Positions 24,686 through 33,647 of a stretch of 64,000 nucleotides of DNA are shown here, piece by piece. The notes under the pieces are model-generated. The model saw only the letters and a program-made list of their open reading frames with translations, had not been told where the DNA came from and did no database searches. Every line of letters starts with the position of its first letter. Within the stretch, counting starts at the first letter, position 1. The position numbers and the translations under genes are program-made. The stretch is from JBCCXL01 sp039191605 (GTDB lineage Bacteria > Acidobacteriota > Thermoanaerobaculia > Multivoradales > JAHZIX01), in contig JBCCXL010000005.1 of the NCBI GenBank assembly GCA_039191605.1, positions 124,001-188,000 of the forward strand, given 5' to 3'.

Positions 24686-27115
24686 ATGAGTCGATTGGAA
24701 ATCCGCCTCTTGGGAGGCTTTGAAGCTCGTCGCGACGAGCAGAGCGTTCCTGGGTTCGAATCCCAGAAAGTCCGCGCTCTCCTCGCCTACTTGCTCTGTC
24801 ATCGGGGACGGGACTGTCCCCGAGACCATCTAGCGGAGCTCCTGTGGTCCGACCTCTCGGCGGATGCCGGCCGCCGTAACCTGCGGCAGGCTCTCTACAA
24901 CCTGCGCAATACCCTCGCCGTCGACGAGACCCCTCCCCTGCTCACCACCAATCGCACTATCGTGCGCCTGGAGCATTCCAGCGCCTGCTGGTGCGATGTC
25001 GAGACCTTTCAGCAGGCGATGGCCATCGGTGGTGCCGAGAATGCGGGGCAGGGAGCGATCAATCCGCAGCAGCTGAGCGGCGCGGTGCAGATCTACCGCG
25101 GCGACTTCCTAGCGGACTTCTTCGTCAAAGACTGCCCCACCTTCGACGACTGGCTGCTGGACTTCCGGGAGCAGCTGCGCGAGTCGGTGATCCTCTGCCT
25201 GCGGACTCTGGTGGACCACTACCTCCGCGAGCGCTCCTACGATCTCGGGGTGCGCTACGCGTGGCGCCTGATGAGCCTCGATCCGCTCTCGGAGCGGGCG
25301 CACCGGCGCCTGATGAAGCTCTACGCCCTCTCGGGGCGCCGCAACCAGGCCCTGGCTCAATATGAGGAATGCGCCCGCGTGCTGGAGGAGGAGCTCGGGG
25401 TGGAGCCCGAGGAAGCCACCCAGCAGCTACGTCAATGGGTGATGCTGCAGGAGACGATGGAGCTTCCGCCGGCGCCGGAAGATCGCGAGAGCCCCTACCC
25501 CAGCGTTCAGCTGGTAGGTCGCGATGCGGAGCTCGCCCTGCTGCAAGATCGCTGGGCGCAAATGCCTTCCGGAGGAATCCATCTCACCCTGGTAGAGGGG
25601 GAGTCGGGGGTCGGCAAGACCTCCCTGCTGGAGTGGCTGCTGGAGCAGCTGCGCAGCGGACAGCGCCTCAACGTGCTGCGCGGCCGCAGCGGCAAGTATT
25701 CCACCTCTTCTACTTACGAACCCCTGGAGGAAGCGCTGCGCAGCGCGATCCTGAGCCAGAGTGGATACATTCGCTCGGCCCTCGCGGAGATGTCCCTAGA
25801 CCGCCTCGCGGAGCTTGCGCGAATGATCCCGGAGCTACGGGAGGTGAGATCTGATCTTCCCGCCGCGCCACCGCCGGATCTCGGTACGCTCTTCGCCGCC
25901 ATCTCCCAATTCCTCGATCGCCTGTGCCGCCCCTTTGATGAAGATCAGCCCCGCTTACCTCTGATCCTCTTTTTAGAGGATATCGACCGCGCTGGCCTGG
26001 ACACTCTCAACCTCCTGAGCTATCTCGTCCAGCAGCCGCTGGAGGGACCGCTGTGGATCGTCGCCACCTTCAACCTCGATCGGGCCCCGGCTCATCTCGA
26101 GCTGGGCCTGCGCCAGTTACAGAGCCTGTACGCCAAGGCGACCCATGGCGGGCATGTTGCCGATCATCTCCACCTGCGGCGACTCACCCACCGGGATCTT
26201 CAGCAGATCAGCCGAGACCTCACCGGAGGGGCCCCCGAGCCTCCCCTCACGGAGCTCCTGGAAGAGGTCAGCGGCGGCCTTCCTCTCGCGGTCCGAGAGG
26301 TGATCCACAATCTCTATGAAGAAGGCGCCCTCACCGCCACCGCCGATGGCCTGTGGCGATGGAACGGTACCCGGGCGACGGTGCAACATCTCGGTTCTCT
26401 GACCCTTGAAGAGCTGGTATGGCGACGCTTCTGCCGCCTCCCCACCTCGGCGCGGCGCCTGCTGATGCTGGCGGCGGTGGTCGGTCCGCGATTGGGCCTG
26501 GAGATGCTGGCCAGCGCCGAGAACGAGCACCCCTCGGTGGTCCGCGCCAATCTGCGCCTCTGGATCGAGCGCGGCTTCGTGCGCCACCTGGTCGATCCCC
26601 TGCCGGAGCTCACCCGGGAAGAAAACGGCGACCTCACGGCGACGAGCCGCAGCGTAGAAGATCACAGCGCTCCCTTCGAATTTGCTCATGAGCGACTGCT
26701 CAACATCCTCTATGAGCGACTACGGCTGCCCCGCCGCCGAGCCATCCACGACCAAATCGCCCACTTCTTGGCCGCGAGCCACCGGGACGAGCTAGACGAA
26801 TACTCCGCGGTGATCGGCTTCCATACTCATCGCGCCGGCGACCTCGACCGCACCGTAGAGCTTCTCGCCCGCGCCGCCCACGTCTATCGCCGCCGCCCGG
26901 CGCCGGAACGCGCCCTAGAGCACATCGAAGAGGCGCTGCGAGTGCTCGATAGTGGCGAGACGCCCAACCCTGCCCAGGCCGAGCTCTGGCAGCGGCTGAT
27001 CACCGACTACGACCAACTCTCCAACAGCGAGAGCCAACTCCGGGCTCTCAGTCTGAGCGCTCGCCGCCAGGAGGAAGAGCAGCAGATCCGCGCCCAGCCC
27101 TTCGCCGGCTCCTAA
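24686..27115 (+). CDS. SARP/AfsR-like transcriptional regulator with AAA ATPase domain
   Basis: An 809-residue cytoplasmic regulator. Residues 1-95 form an OmpR-type winged helix (LEIRLLGGFEARRDEQSVPG, then RRNLRQALYNLRNTL). About 100-255 is a bacterial transcriptional activation domain (BTAD; DWLLDFREQLRESVI, then AQYEECARVLEEELGVEPE). From about 265 there is an AAA_16-type ATPase with Walker A VEGESGVGKTSLLEWL (about 312) and Walker B LILFLEDIDRAG (about 430). The C-terminal 150 residues may be short helical repeats. This architecture is that of large SARPs, known activators of secondary-metabolite genes in actinomycetes. The operator-like array upstream suggests autoregulation; the divergent secreted-protein and RiPP genes are possible targets. 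No strong ribosome site precedes ATG 24686. Confidence 0.88.
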   Translation: MSRLEIRLLGGFEARRDEQSVPGFESQKVRALLAYLLCHRGRDCPRDHLAELLWSDLSADAGRRNLRQALYNLRNTLAVDETPPLLTTNRTIVRLEHSSACWCDVETFQQAMAIGGAENAGQGAINPQQLSGAVQIYRGDFLADFFVKDCPTFDDWLLDFREQLRESVILCLRTLVDHYLRERSYDLGVRYAWRLMSLDPLSERAHRRLMKLYALSGRRNQALAQYEECARVLEEELGVEPEEATQQLRQWVMLQETMELPPAPEDRESPYPSVQLVGRDAELALLQDRWAQMPSGGIHLTLVEGESGVGKTSLLEWLLEQLRSGQRLNVLRGRSGKYSTSSTYEPLEEALRSAILSQSGYIRSALAEMSLDRLAELARMIPELREVRSDLPAAPPPDLGTLFAAISQFLDRLCRPFDEDQPRLPLILFLEDIDRAGLDTLNLLSYLVQQPLEGPLWIVATFNLDRAPAHLELGLRQLQSLYAKATHGGHVADHLHLRRLTHRDLQQISRDLTGGAPEPPLTELLEEVSGGLPLAVREVIHNLYEEGALTATADGLWRWNGTRATVQHLGSLTLEELVWRRFCRLPTSARRLLMLAAVVGPRLGLEMLASAENEHPSVVRANLRLWIERGFVRHLVDPLPELTREENGDLTATSRSVEDHSAPFEFAHERLLNILYERLRLPRRRAIHDQIAHFLAASHRDELDEYSAVIGFHTHRAGDLDRTVELLARAAHVYRRRPAPERALEHIEEALRVLDSGETPNPAQAELWQRLITDYDQLSNSESQLRALSLSARRQEEEQQIRAQPFAGS

Positions 27116-27127
27116 GCCCGAGAACCC

Positions 27128-27171
27128 GAGAGCCCGGGAATCCGAGAGCTCGGGAATCCGAGAGCCCGACC
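27128..27171. repeat. 16-bp tandem repeat between convergent genes
   Basis: GAGAGCCCGGGAATCC at 27128 and GAGAGCTCGGGAATCC at 27144, then a partial third unit from 27160. CCCGAG and CTCGGG parts can pair, so the repeat may serve as a bidirectional terminator for the regulator gene and the RlmD-like gene. Confidence 0.55.
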
Positions 27172-27183
27172 CAGCGAACCTCT

Positions 27184-29784
27184 CTACTGACCCACCCAGC
27201 GCAGCTGCGCCACGGTTTCGAGGTGACCGGTTTGGGGAAAGAGATCGAGGGCGGTCAAGGAATCCAATTCGAAGCCACCCTGCAGCAGAGACTTCAGGTC
27301 CCGCGCCAGGGCCGCGGCGTGGCAAGAAACGTAGGTCAGGTGCCGCGGCCGGCGCTCTTTGAGCACCCGACGCACCTTGACCGAAAGGCCGTCCCTCGGA
27401 GGATCCACCACCACCCGCGCCGCCGCAGCGGGCAGGTGAGGCTCGATCCAAGACTCCACCGCCGCATTCACTACCTCTACCTGAGACAGCTGCGCCCGCC
27501 GAGCATTCTTGCGCGCATAGCGAGCGCCGAGGCGATCCCCCTCCACCGCCACCACCTTGGCGAAGCGTCGAGCCAGAGGCAGAGAGAACAGGCCGACGCC
27601 GGAGTACAGATCATAGGCCATCTCGGCGCTGCCCCCCTCCGTCGGCGCAGCGCCGAGCACCTCTTCTACCAGGGTCGGTAGCAGGGTCCGATGCCCCTGG
27701 AAGAAGCAGCGAGCATCGAAGGAATAGGACTCTCCCGACACTTCGATCTCCAGCTCCCCGTGGGGCAAGCCTTCAACCACCGGCGCAGATCCAACGGCGT
27801 CGCCATCCCCCGCGGCGAGATCGAGGCGCCGCGGGCTACCCTTCTCCACCAGAGGAACCCCGAGGATCTCCGGCAATCGCGGAAGCAGCCCCTCGAGGGT
27901 CGGCGAAAGCACCGGACAGCGATCGACTTCCACCAGCTCGTGGCTGCCGCGAGCGTGGTACCCGACTCGGGCTCGAGGAGCTTCCACGCTCTCCTCCGCC
28001 GGCTTCTGCACCTGCAGCTGGGTACGCAGGCGGTAGCCCCAGGCATCCCCGCGAAAGACCTTCACCTCCGGGGGCTCTACTCCTCCGAGCCGGCGCAGCG
28101 TCTCGCGCATCGCCTCGACCTTGAGGTCCACCTGCAGCTGATCCTCCAGGTGCTGGAGATCACAACCACCGCAGCGGGAAAAATGAGGGCAAGGGGGCTC
28201 TCGACGCCCAGCACCGGGCTCCAGAATCTCGAGGATCTGCGCCCGTCCGTATCCGGCCTGGCGGTCCGTCAGCTGCACCCGGAGTCGATCTCCTGGAGCT
28301 GAGCGAGGAATGAAGAGGGGAATGCCATCGACTCGGGCCAGTCCCTCTCCTCCCGCCACCAGCTGATCGACTCGCACCTCTACTTCTTCCATCGCCGCCA
28401 GCCGGCGGGAAACCTCCGCCCGCCGCGCCGCCGCGGCTTTCTGCTCCGGCGAGAGCTCTCGTGGTGGCCGGGGCGGAGCCGGACGACCGCGAGTCGGGCG
28501 CCCCGGTCCCGGACGACCCTCCGTCCGGCCTCGGGGCCGCCGGCCCTCGGAAGAACGACCGGCAGGACGACCCTCAGACGAATGACCCCGGGAAAAGCGT
28601 CGCCCGGAAGGACCGCCTGCAGGAGAGCGACCGGCAGGACGACCCTCAGAAGAGTGACCGGGGGGGCGATCCTCGGAAGGGCGTCGCCTCAGGTCCGCCC
28701 CGCTGCGGCCCTCTCCATCGCGGCGAGGCCCCCGTCCCCGGGGGCGATCCGAGGGGCCTCGGTACTTGCCCGAACGCTCTCTGCGCTCTGTTTTTTCAGC
28801 TCTCCCCGGACGGCTGGCCCGCTCTCCGGGACCGGCCTCTCGCCGCTGCGGCTTATCCCCCGGGGCCGACTCCTGAGATGCAAGACCCCACACGCCGCCA
28901 GCATTTCGCGACTTTCCGCCCCCCGGCCCTCCATCGCGGCCTCGATCTCCCCGTGAGCGGTCACCACGAGGTCCGTCACTGCGGGATCGGTCGCCCCAGG
29001 GGCGCCCCTCCGGCGTCCTCTCGCTCCGTCGGCCATCACCTCTGGACCGATAGCCACCTTCGTCGCGATAGCCGCCCTGCCTCTCTCTCGAAGGCCTGGA
29101 TTCTGTCGGCCGGCTATCGGTCGGGCTTTTGTCGGCCGAGCGCTCCTCCGCCGATTTCCAAACTGAGGATCGTCGATCTGTAGCCTGACGGTCTGAGGCC
29201 TGACGGTCTGAGGCCTGACGGTCTGAGGCCTGACGGTCCGAGGGCCCTTTCCACAGGCTCTCGCCAGCGGGCCGGCGCTGCTCTCCCCTTCCACCCCTGG
29301 AATCTCTCCGGGAAGACTCTCCACTCTCCTCTGAGCGGGTCTTCCAAGGGCCTGCCGCGGGGCGATTAGCCTCCGAAGGCTGGGCCTGATCTCCCCTTCC
29401 ACCGCCGGAATCTCTCCGTGAGGGTTCTCGGCGCTCCTCCGAACGAATCTTCCAAGGGCCGACGTCGGGGCTACCAGCCTCCGAAGGCTGGGCCTGATCT
29501 CCCCTTCCACCGCCGGAATCTCTCCGGGAAGGCTCTCGGCGCTCCTCCGAACGAATCTTCCAAGGGCCTGCCGCGGAGCGAGCCTCACCGAGATTCTCCG
29601 ACTCCCCCGCCCCTCGCCGAGCACGAGGCCCCGCCGAGTCGGCATCGCGTCGATCCCGGGACCGGGCCTTCTCCGTCGAAGAGTCTGATTTGGAGCGCTC
29701 CGAAATACCGTCGCGAGGGCCGCGATAGAGAGAATGCCCGGCGGCCCCTCCAGTCTTGTCTTCAGAGTCGTCGGAATAGGCCAT
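27184..29784 (-). CDS. rlmD: RlmD-type 23S rRNA (uracil-5-)-methyltransferase with long disordered N-terminus
   Basis: An 866-residue protein; ordinary RlmD/TrmA-family enzymes are about 430-460. Residues about 465-866 are the enzyme: a TRAM RNA-binding domain (EEVEVRVDQLVAGGEGLARV), 4Fe-4S ligands in CPHFSRCGGCDLQH with a fourth Cys in VDRCPVLSP, the SAM site YDLYSGVGLFSLPLA, VVDPPRDGLS, and the nucleophilic Cys in YVSCHAAALARDL. It methylates C5 of a uridine in 23S rRNA (or a related RNA). Residues 1-460 are Arg/Ser/Gly/Asp-rich and disordered, with three 36-residue repeats and a SDRQA repeat. AGGAGGG 9 bases upstream supports ATG 29784. RlmD versus a close paralogue (RlmC/TrmA) is not resolved. 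Confidence 0.86.
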   Translation of the reverse strand: MAYSDDSEDKTGGAAGHSLYRGPRDGISERSKSDSSTEKARSRDRRDADSAGPRARRGAGESENLGEARSAAGPWKIRSEERREPSRRDSGGGRGDQAQPSEAGSPDVGPWKIRSEERREPSRRDSGGGRGDQAQPSEANRPAAGPWKTRSEESGESSRRDSRGGRGEQRRPAGESLWKGPSDRQASDRQASDRQASDRQATDRRSSVWKSAEERSADKSPTDSRPTESRPSRERQGGYRDEGGYRSRGDGRRSERTPEGRPWGDRSRSDGPRGDRSRGDRGRDGGPGGGKSRNAGGVWGLASQESAPGDKPQRREAGPGERASRPGRAEKTERRERSGKYRGPSDRPRGRGPRRDGEGRSGADLRRRPSEDRPPGHSSEGRPAGRSPAGGPSGRRFSRGHSSEGRPAGRSSEGRRPRGRTEGRPGPGRPTRGRPAPPRPPRELSPEQKAAAARRAEVSRRLAAMEEVEVRVDQLVAGGEGLARVDGIPLFIPRSAPGDRLRVQLTDRQAGYGRAQILEILEPGAGRREPPCPHFSRCGGCDLQHLEDQLQVDLKVEAMRETLRRLGGVEPPEVKVFRGDAWGYRLRTQLQVQKPAEESVEAPRARVGYHARGSHELVEVDRCPVLSPTLEGLLPRLPEILGVPLVEKGSPRRLDLAAGDGDAVGSAPVVEGLPHGELEIEVSGESYSFDARCFFQGHRTLLPTLVEEVLGAAPTEGGSAEMAYDLYSGVGLFSLPLARRFAKVVAVEGDRLGARYARKNARRAQLSQVEVVNAAVESWIEPHLPAAAARVVVDPPRDGLSVKVRRVLKERRPRHLTYVSCHAAALARDLKSLLQGGFELDSLTALDLFPQTGHLETVAQLRWVGQ
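29187..29568. repeat. 108-bp and 15-bp tandem repeats in the rlmD-like 5' region
   Basis: On the coding (-) strand, a 108-bp unit (36 codons, beginning GPWKIRSEERREPSRR) covers 29568-29461 and 29460-29353 nearly unchanged, and a diverged third copy covers 29352 to about 29248. Next come about four 15-bp units (SDRQA) from about 29244 to 29187. All are in frame. Confidence 0.8.
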
Positions 29785-29958
29785 CGCTCAGCCCTCCTAA
29801 GGTCTAGCCAACCCCGCCATGGGCTCAGCGATTCGACCCCCTCCAAAGAGGGGATCTTTCAAGGAATCTGGTTCCCGACGAAGGAGCCCCAACGCAAGGG
29901 ACTCCGCAGGGAGACCGCTTCGTCGAGAGGTATGCCGTCGGAAGATAAGCCGCCGCGA

Positions 29959-31023
29959 TCAGATCTCGCGATAGAGCCAGTGACGGATCGCGTCGAGCCG
30001 ATGGCGCACGCTCTCGGCGTCCGGATCGATCAGCCAAAGCGCCGCGGCCACCGAGGACAGCAGAGAATTGCCGTCCTGGGGCGTGAAGCAGAAGCCGTAG
30101 ACCTGACGCTGGCGCCGCACCGCCAGGGTCGGCACCGCGACGACGGTCTGGGAGAGGATCCGGCCGTAATAGCCGTGGTCACGGCCGAAGCTGAAGATCA
30201 GATTCGCCTGCGTCTTATCCGTCAGGGCCACCCGATGATTCGACCGCAGCTTCTCCACCACCTCGTCGAGGGAGATATCCCGGTTGAGGTTGATGTTGAA
30301 CCAGATGGAGTGCATGTACTGGGTGTTGAGCTTCACGGCGGACGAGAAGACATCGATATCCCGATCCAGGGTGGTGAACACCCCGTGAGCGTCCCGCGCG
30401 TGATGGGTGCCGAAATCCTCATCGCCGTGGGCACCCACCTGCGGCGCCGGAACGAAGCCGCTCGCCTGGGTGATGTCGTTGGCCCGGCGCATGCACACGA
30501 AGGTCCCGTGCTCGAAATGGAAGACCCCATCGTCTTCCTGGGCCAGGGTCTTGATCAGCGTGGTGATGTTGTGGGTGTTGCAGGACACCACCTGCAGGAA
30601 GCGATCTTCACCGGGGATCAACGCCTCGTCATTCACGCCGCGGGCGTAGGGTTTGCCGAAGCCAAACTCGCTGCCCTGAGCCAGGAAGCCGCGGGGGCCA
30701 GAGAGGTGCTGGTAGTACTCCTCTTTGTTGGCGTTGCCGGCGGGGGTACAGTCGATGATCACCGTGGCCCGCTCTAGGGCCTCCTTCGCCTCGAAGCTCA
30801 CTTCGTGCCCCAGGGCCTCAAAGGCTTCTTTGCGATCCGCATCCACCGCCAGCTTGGCGCCGCGGGCCATGAGGTGACCGATCTTCGCGCGATCGGACTT
30901 CAGAGGGGTCCGCTTGTGGAAGGTCACCTCGTCGATGCCCATCTTGTGACCGAAATCGGTGAACAGACCGATCAGCGGCTCGCCGATGGTTCCGGTACCC
31001 ACGACGTGGACGATGTTCTTCAT
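29959..31023 (-). CDS. Type II glyceraldehyde-3-phosphate dehydrogenase-like NAD(P) protein
   Basis: A 354-residue protein with an N-terminal Rossmann fold (VHVVGTGTIGEPLIGL) and the motif QVVSCNTHNITTLIKTL at residue about 140, which resembles the catalytic S-C-N-T of archaeal-type (class II) GAPDH. A strand DCTPAGNANKEEYY (about 95) matches the linker before the catalytic domain, and HGDEDFGTHHARDAHGV (about 200) may bind the phosphate. If so it would oxidise glyceraldehyde-3-phosphate. Sequence match from memory is partial, so another phosphorylated aldehyde or semialdehyde is possible. GAGG 9 bases upstream supports ATG 31023. It is separated from its neighbours by 170 bases on each side and is probably transcribed alone. 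Confidence 0.6.
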   Translation of the reverse strand: MKNIVHVVGTGTIGEPLIGLFTDFGHKMGIDEVTFHKRTPLKSDRAKIGHLMARGAKLAVDADRKEAFEALGHEVSFEAKEALERATVIIDCTPAGNANKEEYYQHLSGPRGFLAQGSEFGFGKPYARGVNDEALIPGEDRFLQVVSCNTHNITTLIKTLAQEDDGVFHFEHGTFVCMRRANDITQASGFVPAPQVGAHGDEDFGTHHARDAHGVFTTLDRDIDVFSSAVKLNTQYMHSIWFNINLNRDISLDEVVEKLRSNHRVALTDKTQANLIFSFGRDHGYYGRILSQTVVAVPTLAVRRQRQVYGFCFTPQDGNSLLSSVAAALWLIDPDAESVRHRLDAIRHWLYREI

Positions 31024-31180
31024 CTTGGCCTCTACGTATTGAGGAGAAGTTGGAGGAGAACGCTGCCGGGAGGAGCGATTCCGAGAGAGTCTTGGCAGGA
31101 AGGGACCGCCGCCGGGCGGCAGCGGACCCAGAATCTACCACAGGGGCGCCCCGCGGAGGCCTACAAGAGGGCCGCAGCCC

Positions 31181-31453
31181 TCAGCCTTCCTTCTTGTCCC
31201 CAGCGCCGCCCCACTTCGCTCCGCCGCGCCAGGTAGGATCCCGGCGGGCAAAGCTGTCGAGATCCCGCGGCACCTCCACCAAGGTACGGGAACGATCTGG
31301 ATCGCAAACCTCGTTCTCGCACTCATAAGTGTAGATATTCCACTCCTCGCGAGGCTCATAGGCGCTCAATGTCTGATATGTATTGCAATAAGCGCATTTA
31401 ACGGAGATGTTCCGGATATTGATCATGTCGTGCTGGAGTTCACTCATCGTCAT
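31181..31453 (-). CDS. Small zinc-ribbon protein of unknown function
   Basis: A 90-residue protein. Two Cys pairs, CAYC (residue 20) and CENEVC (about 46), separated by an aromatic stretch, are the pattern of a single zinc ribbon. The acidic C-terminus ends in a short Gly/Lys tail. ATG 31453 is preceded by TTGGAGA; ATG 31447 is another option. It is divergent from, and its start meets, the VWFA gene start. No family is recognised; zinc ribbons of this size often bind RNA polymerase, RNA or a partner protein. Confidence 0.65.
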   Translation of the reverse strand: MTMSELQHDMINIRNISVKCAYCNTYQTLSAYEPREEWNIYTYECENEVCDPDRSRTLVEVPRDLDSFARRDPTWRGGAKWGGAGDKKEG

Positions 31454-32600
31454 GGCTCTCCAAGAGCTCGCCCCCGCCGGAAGCTCGACGGGCGCCGTTG
31501 TGCGAAGGCTACCAGGAACGGCGCGTCCCTCCATCGCCTCTTTTCGAGGCGCCTGGAGGGAGCACCGGCTCTGCCATTGCCTGAGCTTCCGGCGCCGAAG
31601 CGTTTTCGCTGCTCTCACTCTCTTGGTGATGTCCGCGGCCCCAGGGCTCGCCGAGGCAGCATCGTCGAGACCAGCGGCGCCAAGACCAGCGGCGCCGAAG
31701 CCAGCAGCGCCGACGCAGGAGACCGGCACCTTCACCGACTCGGTTGCGGTGCGCTGGGTTCTGGTGCCGGTGATCGTCAAGGCCGACGGTCGCTATCTTC
31801 AGGATCTCGAGCAGAAGGACTTCACCCTTCGTATCGACGGCAAGAGGGTGCCCATCGCCAGCTTCGATACCGCCGACGACGCCAAGGTGAGCCTGACCTA
31901 CCTTCAGGATGTCTCCGGAAGCATCGGCAACGGCGGCAAGCTGAAGACCAGCCGCGCACTGCTCTCTCACCTCGCCCGCCACCTGCGCCCGCCGGACGAC
32001 GTCGCCATCGCCCTCTTCGGCAGCGGCAGCGTGCGCATCCAGCTCCCCCGCACCCAGGAGCTCTCCACCCTGAGCACCGCCGCCGGGCAGTGGAAGCCCT
32101 GGGGCATCACCGCTCTCTACGACGCCGTCGCCTGGCTGCCGGATCTCACCCCTCCCCAACCCCACGCCAAGAGCGTCGCGGTGTTGGTCACCGACGGCGA
32201 CGACAACGCGTCTCAGATCAGCGATGGCGAGGCGAGGCGCCTGCTGCGGCAGGCCCAGCTGCCGGTCTACGTTCTCGGCCTCGCCAGCGGTCGTCCCCTG
32301 GCTCGGCACCGCGACGGGCGCCAGGTGCATAGCTTCGACGACCTGCTGCAGCGGCTGGCCTACGAAACCGGAGGCAGCTACATCACGGTCCGCGGGCCGC
32401 GGGAGGTTCCCCTCGCCCTCGAGCCTCTGCTTTCGGACCTGCGGCATCAATACGTCCTCGGCTTCCGCATCGACGGCAGCCAGGGAGCCACCAGCTCCGA
32501 GCACACCATCGAAGTCGAGGTGAAGACCCGCAGCCGACGCAAATCCCTGAGTTATCGCCGCGGCTATCTCGGTGGGCCTCCCCTGCTGCCAAGTCGCTGA
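31452..32600 (+). CDS. Secreted VWFA-domain protein (acidobacterial type)
   Basis: About 382 residues. A long basic leader precedes a signal-like segment (VFAALTLLVMSAAPGLAEAA, residue about 58), then an Ala/Pro linker, then a von Willebrand A fold: TYLQDVSGSIGNGGKL matches D-x-S-x-S metal site (MIDAS), followed by AIALFGSGSVR and VLVTDGDDNASQI. The domain is of the kind called VWFA-related acidobacterial domain, found in secreted proteins of Acidobacteria. It probably binds a protein partner or cell-surface ligand with a divalent metal. The start is uncertain: ATG 31452 is divergently adjacent to the zinc-ribbon start, and no good ribosome site is visible for any in-frame start before the signal peptide. 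Confidence 0.83.
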   Translation: MALQELAPAGSSTGAVVRRLPGTARPSIASFRGAWREHRLCHCLSFRRRSVFAALTLLVMSAAPGLAEAASSRPAAPRPAAPKPAAPTQETGTFTDSVAVRWVLVPVIVKADGRYLQDLEQKDFTLRIDGKRVPIASFDTADDAKVSLTYLQDVSGSIGNGGKLKTSRALLSHLARHLRPPDDVAIALFGSGSVRIQLPRTQELSTLSTAAGQWKPWGITALYDAVAWLPDLTPPQPHAKSVAVLVTDGDDNASQISDGEARRLLRQAQLPVYVLGLASGRPLARHRDGRQVHSFDDLLQRLAYETGGSYITVRGPREVPLALEPLLSDLRHQYVLGFRIDGSQGATSSEHTIEVEVKTRSRRKSLSYRRGYLGGPPLLPSR

Positions 32601-32866
32601 GCCCGTGCTCCCTCTGCCTACAGCCATACGGCGACGATGGAACAAAGCTTGGCCGAGCCGCCAAAAGGTAGCGATAGAGCAGAACTTGCTCCAGCCGCCA
32701 TACGGCGGAGAGGGAAGAAAGCTTGATAGAGTCCCTCATTCTCCAGCCCTTGCAGGGCTCCCCTACCGGTCGCGAGCTGGACTTCGGAAACTCAACCATC
32801 CCGCGATCCCTTCCCTATCCCCTTGCGGCGCCCGCCGCATCCTCTTCCCCTCGGAGGTACCTCGAT

Positions 32867-33520
32867 ATGAGCCTCACCCAACCCCTCGCTTCCCGCATCA
32901 CCCGCTGGCTGGCCATCGGCATCGCCCTCACCCTGACCACCGGCTGCGCTACCAAGGAATACGTCAACGAGCAGATCGCTAGCTCTCAGGCCCAAACCGA
33001 CGAACGCATCAGCGGCGTCGAGGGACAGGTAGAGCAGAACCAGACCCAGCTGAGCGAACAGGATCGCCGCCTGGAGGATCAGAACCAGCAGATCGCAGAG
33101 CTCTCCGGAACCGCCCAGGACGCCCTGGAGCGCGCCCAGGAGGCCGGTAAGCTAGCGGAAGGGAAGTTCCTCTACGAGGTGGTCTTCACCGAAGATCAGA
33201 TTCGCTTCGAGTTCGAGAGCAGCGAGCTGGACGAGGCCGCACAGCAGGCCCTCGCCGACTTCGCTCAGCGCCTGCGGGATGAGAACAAGAACGTGTACCT
33301 GGAGATCCAGGGCCACACCGACGCCTCCGGCGCCGAGGGCTACAACCAGAAGCTCGGCCAGAAGCGCGCCGAGGCGGTTCGTCGCCACCTCTCCCGTCAG
33401 GGCATCGCGCTGCACCGCATGAACGTCATCTCCTACGGTGAGAGCGAGCCCGTGGCGGACAACGGCACCCGCGAAGGGCGCGCCGAAAACCGCCGAGTGA
33501 GCATCGTCGTCCTCCACTGA
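32867..33520 (+). CDS. OmpA-family peptidoglycan-associated lipoprotein (Pal-like)
   Basis: A 217-residue lipoprotein. ATG 32867 follows GGAGG by 8 bases; the signal ends in the lipobox LTTGC. Residues about 25-90 form a coiled coil (Gln/Glu-rich heptads) and 105-215 form an OmpA-like peptidoglycan-binding domain: EIQGHTDASGAEGYNQKL and RAEAVRRHL, then GESEPVADNG and RAENRRVSI, with the Asp and Arg that hold diaminopimelate. It would tether the outer membrane to the cell wall. It is a single-gene unit with its own terminator just downstream. Coiled coil plus OmpA is also found in Lpp/OmpA hybrids, so the exact Pal assignment is not certain. Confidence 0.88.
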   Translation: MSLTQPLASRITRWLAIGIALTLTTGCATKEYVNEQIASSQAQTDERISGVEGQVEQNQTQLSEQDRRLEDQNQQIAELSGTAQDALERAQEAGKLAEGKFLYEVVFTEDQIRFEFESSELDEAAQQALADFAQRLRDENKNVYLEIQGHTDASGAEGYNQKLGQKRAEAVRRHLSRQGIALHRMNVISYGESEPVADNGTREGRAENRRVSIVVLH

Positions 33521-33541
33521 CCCAGGACGCCGCAACGATCG

Positions 33542-33580
33542 AGCCCGCCACCGCCCTCCTCGGGTCGTGGCGGGCTTTTT
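33542..33580 (+). terminator. Intrinsic terminator after the Pal-like gene
   Basis: A 10-bp stem (AGCCCGCCAC / GTGGCGGGCT, 33542-33551 and 33567-33576) with a 15-base loop, followed by TTTT to 33580. It begins 22 bases after the stop at 33520. Confidence 0.9.
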
Positions 33581-33647
33581 CTATGCTTCCTATTCGGTGC
33601 TGATTACGGCCCTTCAGCACGCGCCTTCTGCAACGCCAACCCCACCC

